Both the position numbers and the translations under genes were made by a program. The notes beneath the pieces were generated by a model. It saw only the letters and a program-made list of their open reading frames with translations. It made no database searches and was not told the DNA's origin. A DNA stretch of 64,000 bases. Origin: Euonymus europaeus. Lineage: Eukaryota > Streptophyta > Magnoliopsida > Celastrales > Celastraceae. The DNA lies in assembly GCA_963580455.1 (NCBI GenBank), contig OY756966.1:14759001-14823000 (forward strand). The letters are read 5' to 3'. Below, piece by piece: positions 11,676 to 25,599 of this stretch; position 1 is the first letter of the stretch, and each line of letters opens with the position of its first letter.

Positions 11676-13077
11676 AAAACCGTTAAAAGCTCCTCCATAG
11701 AGAGAGTTGAGCAACTTCGGACTATCAAAGTTGCTCGGGATAGACTTTTTATTGTTCTTCTATGTAAAATTTTACGAGTATAAGCTTCCTACATTATTTC
11801 GACGCCAAAACACCAACTTTCTATGACAAATATACAAAACCGTTAAATGCTCCTCCATAGAGAGAGTTGGGCAACTTCGGACTATCAAAATTTCTTGGGA
11901 TAGAATTTTTATTGTTCTTCTATGTCAAATTTTATGAGTATAAGCTTCCTAGATTATTTCGATGCCAAAACATCAACTTTCTATGACAAATAGACAAAAC
12001 CGTTAAAAGCTCCTCCATACAGAGAGTTGGGAAACTTCGGACTTTGAAAGTTGCTCGTGATAGACTTTTTATTGTTCTTCATGCCAAATTTTACGAGTAT
12101 AAGCTTCCTACATTATTTCGATGCCAAAACACCAACTGTCTATGACAAATATACAAAACCGTTAAAAGCTCCTCCATAGAGAGAGTTGGGCATCTTCGGA
12201 CTATCAAAATTTCTCGGGATAGACTTTTTATTGTTTTTCTTTGTCAAATTTTACGAGTATAAGCTTTCTAGATTATTTCGATGCCAAAACACCAACTTTC
12301 TATGACAAATAGACAAAACCGTTAAAAGCTCCTCCATAGACAGAGTTGAGCAACTTCGGACTATCAAAGTTGCTCGGGATAGACTTTTAATTGTTCTTCA
12401 ATGTTAAATTTTATGAGTATAAGCTACCTGGATTATTTCGATGCCAAAAAATCAACTTTCTATGACAAATGGACAAAACCGTTGAAATCTCCTCCATAGA
12501 GAGAGTTGAACAACTTCGGACTGTGAAAGTTGCTCGGGATAGACTTTTCATTGTTCTTCTATGTCAAATTTTACGAGTATAAGCTTCCTACATTATTTCG
12601 ATGCCAAAACACCAACTTTCTATGACAAATATACAAAACCGTTAAAAGCTCCTCCATAGAGAGAGTTGGGCATCTTCGGACTATCAAAATTTCTCGGGAT
12701 AGACTTTTTATTGTTCTTCTATGTCAAATTTTACGAGTATAAGCTTCCCAGATTATTTCGATGCCAAAACTCCAACTTTCTATGACAAATAGACAAAACC
12801 GTTAAAAGCTCCTCCATAGAGAGAGTTGCGCAACTTCGGACTATCAAAATTGCTCGGGATAGAATTTTTATTGTTCTTCTATGTTAAATTTTACGAGTAT
12901 AAGCTTCCTACATTATTTCGATGACAAAACACCAACTTTCTATGACAAATGGACAAAACCGTTAAAAGCTCCTCCATAGAGAGAGTTGAGCAACTTCGGA
13001 CCATCAAAGTTGCTCGGTGTACAATTTCTATTGTTCTCATATGTCAAATTTTACGAGTATAAGCTTCCTACATTATT

Positions 13078-16000
13078 TCGATGGCAAAACACCAACTTTC
13101 TATGACAAATGGACAAAACCGTTAAAAGCTCCTCCATAAAGAGAGTTGAGCAACTTCGGACTATCAAAGTTGCTCGGTGTATAATATTTATTGTTGTCAT
13201 ATGTCAAATTTTACGAGTATAAGCTTCAGAGATTATTTCGATGCCAAAACACCAACTTTTATGACAAATAGACAAAACCGTTAAAAGCTCCTCCATAGAG
13301 AGAGTTGAGCAACTTCGGACTGTGAAAGTTGCTCGGGATAGACTTTTTATTGTTCTTCTATGTCAAATTTTACGAGTATAAGCTTCCTACATTATTTCGA
13401 TGCCAAAACACCAACTTTCTATGACAAATATACAAAACCGTTAAAAGCTCCTCCATAGAGAGAGTTGGGCAACTTCGGACTGTCAAAATTTCTCGGGATA
13501 GACTTTTTATTGTTCTTCTATGTCAAATTTTACGAGTATAAGCTTTCTAGATTATTTCGATGCCAAAACACCAACTTTCTATGACAAATAGACAAAACCG
13601 TTAAAAGCTCCTCCATAGAAAGAGTTGAGCAACTTCGGACTATCGAAATTGCTCAGGATAGACTTTTTATTGTTCTTCTATGTTAAATTTTACGAGTATA
13701 AGCTTCCTACATTATTTCGATGCCAAAACACCAACTTTCTATGACAAATGGACAAAACCGTTAAGAGCTCCTCCATCGAGAGAGTTGAGCAACTTAGGAC
13801 TATCAAAATTGCTCGGGATAGACTTTTTATTGTTCTTCTATGTTAAATTTTACGAGTATAAGCTTCCTACATTATTTCGATGCGAAAACACCAACTTTCT
13901 ATGACAAATGGACAAAACCGTTAAAAGCTCCTCCATAGAGAGAGTTGAGCAACTTCGGACCATCAAAGTTGCATGGTGTACAATTTATATTGTTCTCATA
14001 TGTCAAATTTTACGAGTATAAGCATCAGAGATTATTTCGATGCCAAAACACCAATTTTCTATGACAAATAGACAAAACCGTTAAAAGCTCCTCCATAGAG
14101 AGAGTTTAGCAACTGCGGACTGTGAAAGTTGCTCGGGATAGACTTTTTATTGTTCTTCTATGTCAAATTTTACGAGTATAAGCTTCCTACATTATTTCGA
14201 TGCCAAAACACCAACTTTCTATGACAAATGGACAAAACCGTTAAAGGCTCCTCCATAGAGAGAGTTGAGCAACTTCGGACTATCAAAGTTGCTCGGGATA
14301 GACTTTTAATTGTTCTTCTATGTCAAATTTTACGAGTATAAGCTTCATAGATTATTTCGAGTCCAAAACACCAATTTTCTATGACAAACAGACAAAATCG
14401 TTAAAAGCTCCTCCATAGAGAGAGTTGAGCAACTTCGGACTATCAAAGTTGTTCGGGATAGACTTTTTATTGTTCTTCTATGTCAAATTTTACGAGTATA
14501 AGCTTCCTAGATTATTTCGATGCCAAAACACCAACTTTCTATGACAAATAGACAAAACCGTTAAAACTCCTCCATAGAGAGAGTTGAGCAACTTCGGACT
14601 ATCAAAATTGCTCGGGATAGACTTTTTATTGTTCTTCTATGTTAAATTTTACGAGTATAAGCTTCCTACATTATTTCGATGCGAAAACACCAACTTTCTA
14701 TGACAAATGGACAAAACCGTTAAAAGCTCCTCCATAGAGAGAGTTGAGCAACTTCGGACCATCAAAGTTGCATGGTGTACAATTTATATTGTTCTCATAT
14801 GTCAAATTTTACGAGTATAAGCATCAGAGATTATTTCGATGCCAAAACACCAATTTTCTATGACAAATAGACAAAACCGTTAAAAGCTCCTCCATAGAGA
14901 GAGTTTAGCAACTGCGGACTGTGAAAGTTGCTCGGGATAGACTTTTTATTGTTCTTCTATGTCAAATTTTACGAGTATAAGCTTCCTACATTATTTCGAT
15001 GGCAAAACACCAACTTTCTATGACAAATGGACAAAACCGTTAAAAGCTCCTCCATAAAGAGAGTTGAGCAACTTCGGACTATCAAAGTTGCTCGGTGTAT
15101 AATATTTATTGTTGTCATATGTCAAATTTTACGAGTATAAGCTTCAGAGATTATTTCGATGCCAAAACACCAACTTTTATGACAAATAGACAAAACCGTT
15201 AAAAGCTCCTCCATAGAGAGAGTTGAGCAACTTCGGACTGTGAAAGTTGCTCGGGATAGACTTTTTATTGTTCTTCTATGTCAAATTTTACGAGTATAAG
15301 CTTCCTACATTATTTCGATGCCAAAACACCAACTTTCTATGACAAATATACAAAACCGTTAAAAGCTCCTCCATAGAGAGAGTTGGGCAACTTCGGACTG
15401 TCAAAATTTCTCGGGATAGACTTTTTATTGTTCTTCTATGTCAAATTTTACGAGTATAAGCTTTCTAGATTATTTCGATGCCAAAACACCAACTTTCTAT
15501 GACAAATAGACAAAACCGTTAAAAGCTCCTCCATAGAAAGAGTTGAGCAACTTCGGACTATCGAAATTGCTCAGGATAGACTTTTTATTGTTCTTCTATG
15601 TTAAATTTTACGAGTATAAGCTTCCTACATTATTTCGATGCCAAAACACCAACTTTCTATGACAAATGGACAAAACCGTTAAGAGCTCCTCCATCGAGAG
15701 AGTTGAGCAACTTAGGACTATCAAAATTGCTCGGGATAGACTTTTTATTGTTCTTCTATGTTAAATTTTACGAGTATAAGCTTCCTACATTATTTCGATG
15801 CAAAAACACCAACTTTCTATGACAAATGGACAAAACCGTTAAAAGCTCCTCCATAGAGAGAGTTGAGCAACTTCGGACCATCAAAGTTGCATGGTGTACA
15901 ATTTATATTGTTCTCATATGTCAAATTTTACGAGTATAAGCATCAGAGATTATTTCGATGCCAAAACACCAATTTTCTATGACAAATAGACAAAACCGTT

Positions 16001-16640
16001 AAAAGCTCCTCCATAGAGAGAGTTTAGCAACTGCGGACTGTGAAAGTTGCTCGGGATAGACTTTTTATTGTTCTTCTATGTCAAATTTTACGAGTATAAG
16101 CTTCCTACATTATTTCGATGCCAAAACACCAACTTTTTATGACAAATGGACAAAACCGTTAAAGGCTCCTCCATAGAGAGAGTTGAGCAACTTCGGACTA
16201 TCAAAGTTGCTCGGGATAGACTTTTAATTGTTCTTCTATGTCAAATTTTACGAGTATAAGCTTCATAGATTATTTCGAGTCCAAAACACCAATTTTCTAT
16301 GACAAACAGACAAAATCGTTAAAAGCTCCTCCATAGAGAGAGTTGAGCAACTTCGGACTATCAAAGTTGTTCGGGATAGACTTTTTATTGTTCTTCTATG
16401 TCAAATTTTACGAGTATAAGCTTCCTAGATTATTTCGATGCCAAAACACCAACTTTCTATGACAAATAGACAAAACCGTTAAAACTCCTCCATAGAGAGA
16501 GTTGAGCAACTTCGGACTATCAAAATTGCTCGGGATAGACTTTTTATTGTTCTTCTATGTTAAATTTTACGAGTATAAGATTCCTACATTATTTCGATGC
16601 CAAAACACCAACTTTCTATGACAAATGGACAAAACCGTTA
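13078..16640 (+). repeat. 12-mer higher-order repeat, 1,918 bp
   Basis: Copy 1 (about 13078-14995) and copy 2 (about 14996-16640, incomplete) match at an offset of 1,918 bp, 12 x 160 minus 2. The two missing bases are the shared one-base deletions CAACTTTTATG (13251/15169) and GTTAAAACTCC (14561/16479). Other shared markers are CGATGGCAAAAC, GTATAATATTTATTGTTGTC, CCATCGAGAG, GCATGGTGTACAATTTATA and TTTCGAGTCCAAAAC. Substitutions between copies are few; examples are GCGAAAAC versus GCAAAAAC near 13882/15800. This is a recent duplication. Confidence 0.9.
13795..14999 (+). repeat. Nested 5-mer duplication, 799 bp
   Basis: Positions about 13795-14200 match about 14594-14999 at an offset of 799 bp (5 x 160 minus 1). 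Markers are TGCGAAAAC, GCATGGTGTAC, AAGCATCAGAG, CACCAATTTTC and GTTTAGCAACTGCGG. The second copy then switches, at about 15000, to the monomer series that begins copy 2 of the 12-mer. The 12-mer boundary therefore falls inside a pre-existing short-range duplication, as expected for unequal exchange between misaligned similar monomers. Confidence 0.82.
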
Positions 16641-18959
16641 AAAGCTCCTCCATAGAGAGAGTTGAGCAACTTCGGACTATCAAAATTGCTCGGGATAGAC
16701 TTTTTATTGTTCTTCTATATCAAATTTTACGAGTACAAGCTTCCTACATTATTTCGATCCCAAAACACCAACTTTCTATGACAAATGGAAAAAACCTTTT
16801 AAAAGCTCCTCCATAGAGAGAGTTGAGAAACTTCGGACCATCAAAGTTGCTCGGTGTACAATTTCTATTGTTCTCATATGTCAAATTTTACAAGTATAAG
16901 CTTCAGAGATTATTTCTACGCCAAAACACCAACTTTCTATGACAAATAGACAAAACCGTTAAAAGCTCCTCCATAGAGAGAGTTGAGCGACTTCGGACTA
17001 TCAAAGTTTCTCGGGATAGACTTTTTATTGTTCTTCTATGTAAAATTTTACGAGTATAAGCTTCTTACATTATTTCGACGCCAAAACACCAACTTTCTAT
17101 GACTAATATACAAAACCGTTAAAAGCTCCTCCATAGAGAGAGTTGAGCAACTTCGGACCATCAAAGTTGCTCGGTGTACAATTTCTACTATTCTCATATG
17201 TCAAATTTTACGAGTATAAGCTTCCTACATTATTTCGATGCCAAAACACCAACTTTCTATGACAAATATACAAAACCTTTTAAAAGCTCCTCCATAGAGA
17301 GAGTTGAGCAACTTCGGACCATCAAAGTTGCTCGGTGTACAATTTCTATTGTTCTCATATGTCAAATTTTACGAGTATAAGCTTCAGAGATTATTTCTAT
17401 GCCAAAACACCAACTTTCTATGACAAATAGCCAAAACCGTTAAAAGCTCCTCCATAGAGAGAGTTGAGCGACTTCGGACTATAAAAGTTTCTCGGGATAG
17501 ACTTTTTATTGTTCTTCTATGTAAAATTTTACGAGTATAAGCTTCCTACATTATTTTGATGCCAAAACACCAACTTTCTATGACTAATATACAAAACCGT
17601 TAAAAGCTCCTCCATAGAGAGAGTTGGGCAACTTCGGACTATCAAAATTTCTCGGGATAGACTTTTTATTGTTCTTCTATGTCAAATTTTATGAGTATAA
17701 GCTTCCTAGATTATTTCGATGCCAAAACACCAACTTTCAATGACAAATAGACAAAACCGTTAAAAGCTCCTCCATACAGAGAGTTGAGCAACTTTGGACT
17801 ATCAAAATTGCTCGGGATAGACTTTTTATTGTTCTTCTATGTTAAATTTTACGAGTATAAGCTTCCTACATTATTTCGATGCCAAAACACCAACTTTCTA
17901 TGACAAATGGACAAAACCGTTAAAAGCTCCTCCATAGAGAGAGTTGAGCAACTTCGGACCATCAAAGTTGCTCGGTGTACAATTTTTATTGTTCTCATAT
18001 GTCAAATTTTACGAGTATAAGCATCAGAGATTATTTCGATGCCAAAACACCAACTTTCTATGACAAATAGACAAAACCGTTAAAAGCTCCTCCATAGAGA
18101 GAGTTGAGCAACTTCGGACTATCAAAGTTGCTCGGAATAGACTTTTCATTTTTCTTCTATGTCAAATTTTACGAGTATAAGCTTCCTACATTATTTCGAT
18201 GCCAAAACAACAACTTTCTATGACAAATGGACAAAACTGTTAAAAGCTCCTCCATAGAGAGAGTTGAGCAACTTCGGACTATCAAAGTTGCTCGGGATAG
18301 ACTTTTAATTGTTCTTCTATGTTAAATTTTATGAGTATAAGCTTTCTACATTATTTCGATGCCAAAACACCAACTTTCTATGACAAACGAACAAAACCGT
18401 TAAAAGCTCCTCCATTAAGAGAGTTGAGCAACTTCGGACTATCAAAATTGCTCGGGATAGACTTTTTATTGTTCTTCTATGTCAAATTTTACGAGTATAA
18501 GCTTCCCAGATTATTTCGATGCCAAAACACCTACTTTCTAAGACAAATGGACAAAACCATTAAAAGCTCCTCAATAGAGAGAGTTGAGCAACTTCGGACC
18601 ATCAAAGTTGCTCGGTATACAATTTCTATTGTTCTCATATGTCAAATTTTTCGAGTATAAGCTTCCTACATTATTTCGATGCCAAAACAACAACTTTCTA
18701 TGACAAATGGACAAAACCGTTAAAAGCTCCTCCATAGAGAGAGTTGAGCAACTTTGGACTATCCAAGTTGCTCGGGATAGACTTTTCATTGTTCTTCTAT
18801 GTCAAATTTTATGAGTATAAGCTTCCTACATTATTTCGATGCCAAAACACCAACTTTCTATGACAAATAGACAAAACCGTTAAAAGCTCCTCCATAGAGA
18901 GAGTTGAGCAACTTCGGACCATCAAAGTTGCTCGGAGTACAATTTCTATTGTTCTCATA
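16641..18959 (+). repeat. Irregular monomers with a partial 3-mer (481 bp)
   Basis: This is a mixed run of type A and B monomers. A short 3-mer pattern is visible: the ACCTTTTAAAAG, TTTCTA(C/T)GCC and GTTGAGCGACTTCGG series near 16795-17100 recurs about 481 bp later near 17275-17580. Monomers with AAGCATCAGAG and CTCGGAATAGAC occur near 18020-18130 and again 960 bp later near 18980-19090. The first copy of the GTATACAATTT/TTTTTCGAG derivative of type B is near 18615. No non-satellite sequence is present. Confidence 0.75.
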
Positions 18960-20600
18960 TGTCAAATTTTACGAGTATAAGCATCAGAGATTATTTCGAT
19001 GCCAAAACACCAACTTTCTATGACAAATAGACAAAACCGTTAAAAGCTCCTCCATAGAGAGAGTTGAGCAACTTCGGACTATCAAAGTTGCTCGGAATAG
19101 ACTTTTCATTGTTCTTCTATGTCAAATTTTACGAATATAAGCTTCCGACATTATTTCGATGCCAAAACACCAACTTTCTATGACAAATGGACAAAACCGT
19201 TAAAAGCTCCTCCATAGAGAGAGTTGAGCAACTTAGGACTATCAAAATTGCTCGGGATAGACTTTTTATTGTTCTTCTATTTCAAATTTTATGAGTATAA
19301 GCTTCCTACATTATTTCGATGCCAAAACACCAACTTTCTATGACAAATATACAAAACCTTTTAAAAGCTCCTCCATAGAGAGAGTTGAGCAACTTCGGAC
19401 TATCAAAATTGCTCGGGATAGACTTTTTATTGTTCTTCTATGTTAAATTTTACGAGTATAAGCTTCCTACATTATTTCGATGCCAAAACACCAACTTTCT
19501 ATGACAAATGGACAAAACCGTTAAAAGCTCCTCCATAGAGAGAGTTGAGCAACTTAGGACTATCAAAATTGCTCGGGATAGACTTTTTATTGTTCTTCTA
19601 TGTTAAATTTTACGAGTATAAGCTTCCTACATTATTTCGATGCCAAAACACCAACTTTCTATGAGAAATGGACAAAACCGTTAAAAGCTCCTCCATAGAG
19701 AGAGTTGAGCAACTTCGGACCATCAAAGTTGCTCGGTGTACAATTTCTATTGTTCTCATATGTCAAATTTTACGAGTATAAGCATCAGAGATTATTTCGA
19801 TGCCAAAACACCAACTTTCTATGACAAATAGACAAAACCGTTAAAAGCTCCTCCATAGAGAGAGTTGAGCAACTTCGGACTATCAAAGTTGCTCGGAATA
19901 GACTTTTCATTGTTCTTCTATGTCAAATTTTACGAATATAAGCTTCCGACATTATTTCGATGCCAAAACACCAACTTTCTATGACAAATGGACAAAACCG
20001 TTAAAAGCTCCTCCATAGAGAGAGTTGAGCAACTTAGGACTATCAAAATTGCTCGGGATAGACTTTTTATTGTTCTTCTATTTCAAATTTTATGAGTATA
20101 AGCTTCCTACATTATTTCGATGCCAAAACACCAACTTTCTATGACAAATATACAAAACCTTTTAAAAGCTCCTCCATAGAGAGAGTTGAGCAACTTCGGA
20201 CTATCAAAATTGCTCGGGATAGACTTTTTATTGTTCTTCTATGTTAAATTTTACGAGTATAAGCTTCCTACATTATTTCGATGCCAAAACACCAACTTTC
20301 TATGACAAATGGACAAAACCGTTAAAAGCTCCTCCATAGAGAGAGTTGAGCAACTTAGGACTATCAAAATTGCTCGGGATAGACTTTTTATTGTTCTTCT
20401 ATGTTAAATTTTACGAGTATAAGCTTCCTACATTATTTCGATGCCAAAACACCAACTTTCTATGAGAAATGGACAAAACCGTTAAAAGCTCCTCCATAGA
20501 GAGAGTTGAGCAACTTCGGACCATCAAAGTTGCTCGGTGTACAATTTCTATTGTTCTCATATGTCAAATTTTACGAGTATAAGCATCAGAGATTATTTCG
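18960..20600 (+). repeat. 5-mer higher-order repeat, 801 bp
   Basis: Copy 1 (about 18960-19760) and copy 2 (about 19761-20561) match at 801 bp; the odd base is the shared ACCTTTTAAAAG insertion at about 19356 and 20157. Shared rare markers include ACGAATATAAGCTTCCGAC (19135/19936), CTATTTCAAATTTTATG, GCAACTTAGGAC and CTATGAGAAATGG. I noticed almost no differences between the copies. A third copy begins near 20561 and diverges at CACCAATTTTC. Confidence 0.9.
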
Positions 20601-22700
20601 ATGCCAAAACACCAATTTTCTATGACAAATAGACAAAACCATTAAAAGCTCCTCCATAGAGAGAGTTGAGCAACTGCGGACTGTGAAAGTTGCTCGGGAT
20701 AGACTTTTTATTGTTCTTCTATGTCAAATTTTACGAGTATATGCTTCCTACATTATTTCGATGCCAAAACACCAACTTTCTATGACAAATGGACAAAACC
20801 GTTAAAGGCTCCTCCATAGAGAGAGTTGAGCAACTTCGGACTATCAAAGTTGCTCGGGATAGACTTTTAATTGTTCTTCTATGTCAAATTTTACGAGTAT
20901 AAGCTTCATAGATTATTTCGAGTCCAAAACACCAATTTTCTATGACAAATAGACAAAATCGTTAAAAGCTCCACCATAGAGAGAGTTGAGCAACTTCGGA
21001 CAATCAAAGTTGTTCGGGATAGACTTTTTATTGTTCTTCTATGTCAAATTTTACGAGTATAAGCTTCCTAGATTATTTCGATGCCAAAACACCAACTTTC
21101 TATGACAAATGGACAAAACCATTAAAAGCTCCTCAATAGAGAGAGTTGAGCAACTTCGGACTATCAAAATTGCTCGGGATAGACTTTTTATTGTTCTTCT
21201 ATGTTAAATTTTACGAATATAAGCTTCCTACATTATTTCGATGCCAAAACACCAACTTTCTATGACAAATGGACAAAACCGTTAAAAGCTCCTCCATAGA
21301 GAGAGTTGAGCAACTTAGGACTATCAAAATTGCTCGGGATAGACTTTTTATTGTTCTTCTATTTCAAATTTTATGAGTATAAGCTTCCTACATTATTTCG
21401 ATGCCAAAACACCAACTTTCTATGACAAATATACAAAACCTTTTAAAAGCTCCTCCATAGAGAGAGTTGAGCAACTTCGGACAATCAAAGTTGCTCGGTG
21501 TACAATTTCTATTGTTCTTATATGTCAAATTTTACGAGTATAAGCTTCAGAGATTATTTCTATGCCAAAACACCAACTTTCTATGACAAATAGACAAAAC
21601 CGTTAAAAGCTCCTCCATAGAGAGAGTTGAGCGACTTCGGACTATCAAAGTTTCTCGGGATAGACTTTTTATTGTTCTTCTATGTAAAATTTTACGAGTA
21701 TAAGCTTCCTACATTATTTTGATGCCAAAACACCAACTTTCTATGACTAATAGACAAAACCGTTAAAAGCTCCTCCATACAGAGAGTTGAGCAACTTTGG
21801 ACTATCAAAATTGCTCGGGATAGACTTTTTATTGTTCTTCTATGTTAAATTTTACGAGTATAAGCTTCCTACATTATTTCGATGCCAAAACACCAACTTT
21901 CTATGACAAATAGACAAAACCGTTAAAAGCTCCTCCATAGAGAGAGTTGAGCAACTTCGGACCATCAAAGTTGCTCGGAGTACAATTTCTATTGTTCTCA
22001 TATGTCAAATTTTACGAGTATAAGCATCAGAGATTATTTCGATGCCAAAACACCAACTTTCTATGACAAATAGACAAAACCGTTAAAAGCTCCTCCATAG
22101 AGAGAGTTGAGCAACTTCGGACTATCAAAGTTGCTCGGAATAGACTTTTCATTGTTCTTCTATGTCAAATTTTACGAGTATAAGCTTCCTACATTATTTC
22201 GATGCCAAAACAACAACTTTCTATGACAAATGGACAAAACTGTTAAAAGCTCCTCCATTGAGAGAGTTGAGCAACTTCGGACTATCAAAGTTGCTCGGGA
22301 TAGACTTTTAATTGTTCTTCTATGTCAAATTTTATGAGTATAAGCTTCCTATATTATTTCGATGCCAAAACACCAACTTTCTATGACAAACGAACAAAAC
22401 CGTTAAAAGCTCCTCCATAGAGAGAGTTGAGCAACTTCGGACTATCAAAATTGCTCGGGATAGACTTTTTATTGTTCTTCTATGTCAAATTTTACGAGTA
22501 TAAGCTTCCTACATTATTTCGATGCCAAAACACCAACTTTCTTTGACAAATGGACAAAACCGTTAAAAGCTCCTCCATAGAGAGAGTTGAGCAACTTAGG
22601 ACTATCAAAATTGCTCGGGATAGACTTTTTATTGTTCTTCTATGTTAAATTTTACGAGTATAAGCTTCCTACATTATTTCGATGCCAAAACACCAACTTT
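20601..22700 (+). repeat. Mixed monomers sharing the core cassette
   Basis: The first 500 bp repeat the cassette seen near 14020-14540 (CACCAATTTTC, GCAACTGCGG, TTAAAGGCTCC, TTTCGAGTCC, AAGTTGTTCGGG). The rest mixes GACTAATAGAC, CTCGGAGTAC and CTCGGAATAG variants. A pair of monomers near 21690-21880 with ATTTTGATGCC and CCATACAGAGAG recurs 1,440 bp later near 23130-23320. No simple local period covers the entire segment. Confidence 0.72.
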
Positions 22701-25350
22701 CTATGAGAAATGGACAAAACCGTTAAAAGCTCCTCCATAGAGAGAGTTGAGCAACTTCGGACCATCAAAGTTGCTCGGTGTACAATTTCTATTGTTCTCA
22801 TATGTCAAATTTTACGAGTATAAGCATCAGAGATTATTTCGATGCCAAAACACCAATTTTCTATGACAAATAGACAAAACCGTTAAAAGCTCCTCCATAG
22901 AGAGAGTTGAGCAACTGCGGACTGTGAAAGTTGCTCGGGATAGACTTTTTATTGTTCTTCTATGTCAAATTTTACGAGTATAAGCTTCCTACATTATTTC
23001 GATGCCAAAACACCAACTTTCTATGACAAATGGACAAAACCGTTAAAGGCTCCTCCATAGAGAGAGTTGAGCAACTTCGGACTATCAAAGTTGCTCGGGA
23101 TAGACTTTTAATTGTTCTTCTATGTAAAATTTTACGAGTATAAGCTTCCTACATTATTTTGATGCCAAAACACCAACTTTCTATGACTAATAGACAAAAC
23201 CGTTAAAAGCTCCTCCATACAGAGAGTTGAGCAACTTTGGACTATCAAAATTGCTCGGGATAGACTTTTTATTGTTCTTCTATGTTAAATTTTACGAGTA
23301 TAAGCTTCCTACATTATTTCGATGCCAAAACACCAACTTTCTATGAGAAATGGACAAAACCGTTAAAAGCTCCTCCATAGAGAGAGTTGAGCAACTTCGG
23401 ACCATCAAAGTTGCTCGGTGTACAATTTCTATTGTTCTCATATGTCAAATTTTACGAGTATAAGCATCAGAGATTATTTCGATGCCAAAACACCAATTTT
23501 CTATGACAAATAGACAAAACCGTTAAAAGCTCCTCCATAGAGAGAGTTGAGCAACTGCGGACTGTGAAAGTTGCTCGGGATAGACTTTTTATTGTTCTTC
23601 TATGTCAAATTTTACGAGTATAAGCTTCCTACATTATTTCGATGCCAAAACACCAACTTTCTATGACAAATGGACAAAACCTTTAAAGGCTCCTCCATAG
23701 AGAGAGTTGAGCAACTTCGGACTATCAAAGTTGCTCGGGATAGACTTTTAATTGTTCTTCTATGTCAAATTTTACGAGTATAAGCTTCATAGATTATTTC
23801 GAGTCCAAAACACCAATTTTCTATGACAAATAGACAAAATCGTTAAAAGCTCCTCCATAGAGAGAGTTGAGCAACTTCGGACTATCAAAGTTGTTCGGGA
23901 TAGACTTTTTATTGTTCTTCTATGTCAAATTTTATGAGTATAAGCTTCGTAGATTATTTCGATGCCAAAACACCAACTTTCTATGACAAATGGACAAAAC
24001 CATTAAAAGCTCCTCAATAGAGAGAGTTGAGCAACTTCGGACTATCAAAATTGCTCGGGATAGACTTTTTATTGTTCTTCTATGTTAAATTTTACGAGTA
24101 TAAGCTTCCTACATTATTTCGATGCCAAAACACCAACTTTCTATGACAAATGGACAAAACCGTTAAAAGCTCCTCCATAGAGAGAGTTGAGCAACTTAGG
24201 ACTATCAAAATTGCTCGGGATAGACTTTTTATTGTTCTTCTATGTTAAATTTTACGAGTATAAGCTTCCTACATTATTTCGATGCCAAAACACCAACTTT
24301 CTATGAGAAATGGACAAAACCGTTAAAAGCTCCTCCATAGAGAGAGTTGAGCAACTTCGGACCATCAAAGTTGCTCGGTGTACAATTTCTATTGTTCTCA
24401 TATGTCAAATTTTACGAGTATAAGCATCAGAGATTATTTCGATGCCAAAACACCAATTTTCTATGACAAATAGACAAAACCGTTAAAAGCTCCTCCATAG
24501 AGAGAGTTGACCAACTGCGGACTGTGAAAGTTGCTCGGGATAGACTTTTTATTGTTCTTCTATGTCAAATTTTACGAGTATAAGCATCCTACATTATTTC
24601 GATGCCAAAACACCAACTTTCTATGACAAATGGACAAAACCGTTAAAGGCTCCTCCATAGAGAGAGTTGAGCAACTTCGGACTATCAAAGTTGCTCGGGA
24701 TAGACTTTTAATTGTTCTTCTATGTCAAATTTTACGAGTATAAGCTTCATAGATTATTTCGAGTCCAAAACACCAATTTTCTATGACAAATAGACAAAAT
24801 CGTTAAAAGCTCCTCCATAGAGAGAGTTGAGCAACTTCGGACTATCAAAGTTGTTCGGGATAGACTTTTTATTGTTCTTCTATGTCAAATTTTACGAGTA
24901 TAAGCTTCCTAGATTATTTCGATGCCAAAACACCAACTTTCTATGACAAATGGACAAAACCATTAAAAGCTCCTCAATAGAGAGAGTTGAGCAACTTCGG
25001 ACTATCAAAATTGCTCGGGATAGACTTTTTATTGTTCTTCTATGTTAAATTTTACGAGTATAAGCTTCCTACATTATTTCGATGCCAAAACACCAACTTT
25101 CTATGACAAATGGACAAAACCGTTAAAAGCTCCTCCATAGAGAGAGTTGAGCAACTTAGGACTATCAAAATTGCTCGGGATAGACTTTTTATTGTTCTTC
25201 TATGTTAAATTTTACGAGTATAAGCTTCCTACATTATTTCGATGCCAAAACACCAACTTTCTATGAGAAATGGACAAAACCGTTAAAAGCTCCTCCATAG
25301 AGAGAGTTGAGCAACTTCGGACCATCAAAGTTGCTCGGTGTACAATTTCT
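22701..25350 (+). repeat. 6-mer higher-order repeat, 960 bp
   Basis: Copies at 23341-24300 and 24301-25260 match monomer by monomer: GAGAAATGG type B, CACCAATTTTC, GCAACTGCGG, TTAAAGGC/TTTTAATTG, TTTCGAGTCC with AAGTTGTTCGGG, then CCATTAAAAGCTCCTCAATAG and CTTAGGAC monomers. A partial copy precedes them at 22701-23120, at an offset of 640 bp, having lost two monomers. A further copy starts at 25261 but diverges near 25355, where TTCTTATATG appears. Confidence 0.87.
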
Positions 25351-25599
25351 ATTGTTCTTATATGTCAAATTTTACGAGTATAAGCTTCAGAGATTATTTC
25401 GATGCCAAAACACCAACTTTCTATGACAAATGGACAAAACCATTAAAAGCTCCTCAATAGAGAGAGTTGAGCAACTTCGGACTATCAAAATTGCTCGGGA
25501 TAGACTTTTTATTGTTCTTCTATGTAAAATTTTACGAGTATAAGCTTCCTACATTATTCTGATGCCAAAACACCAACTTTCTATGACTAATATACAAAA
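25351..25599 (+). repeat. Junction monomers between the 6-mer and 15-mer repeats
   Basis: After 25355 the 6-mer pattern is cut short. A TTCAGAG monomer is followed directly by CCATTAAAAGCTCCTCAATAG, skipping the usual CACCAATTTTC, TTAAAGGC and GAGTCC monomers. A monomer with ATTCTGATGCC and GACTAATATAC follows. This is satellite sequence with an internal deletion of several monomers relative to its neighbours. Confidence 0.7.

Larger units (their letters stand above)
11361..13077 (+). repeat. Irregular satellite monomers between HOR blocks
   Basis: This stretch holds about eleven monomers, mostly type A, without a clear long-range period. Two neighbours near 11516 and 11676 are nearly identical and share CAACAACTTTC and AATTGACAAAACC. 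Several monomers show unusual changes: GGGAAACTTCGGACTTTG near 12029, CACCAACTGTC near 12133, AAGCTACCTGG near 12421, and CGTTGAAATC near 12480. Greater divergence here suggests an older part of the array. I see nothing but satellite. Confidence 0.75.
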
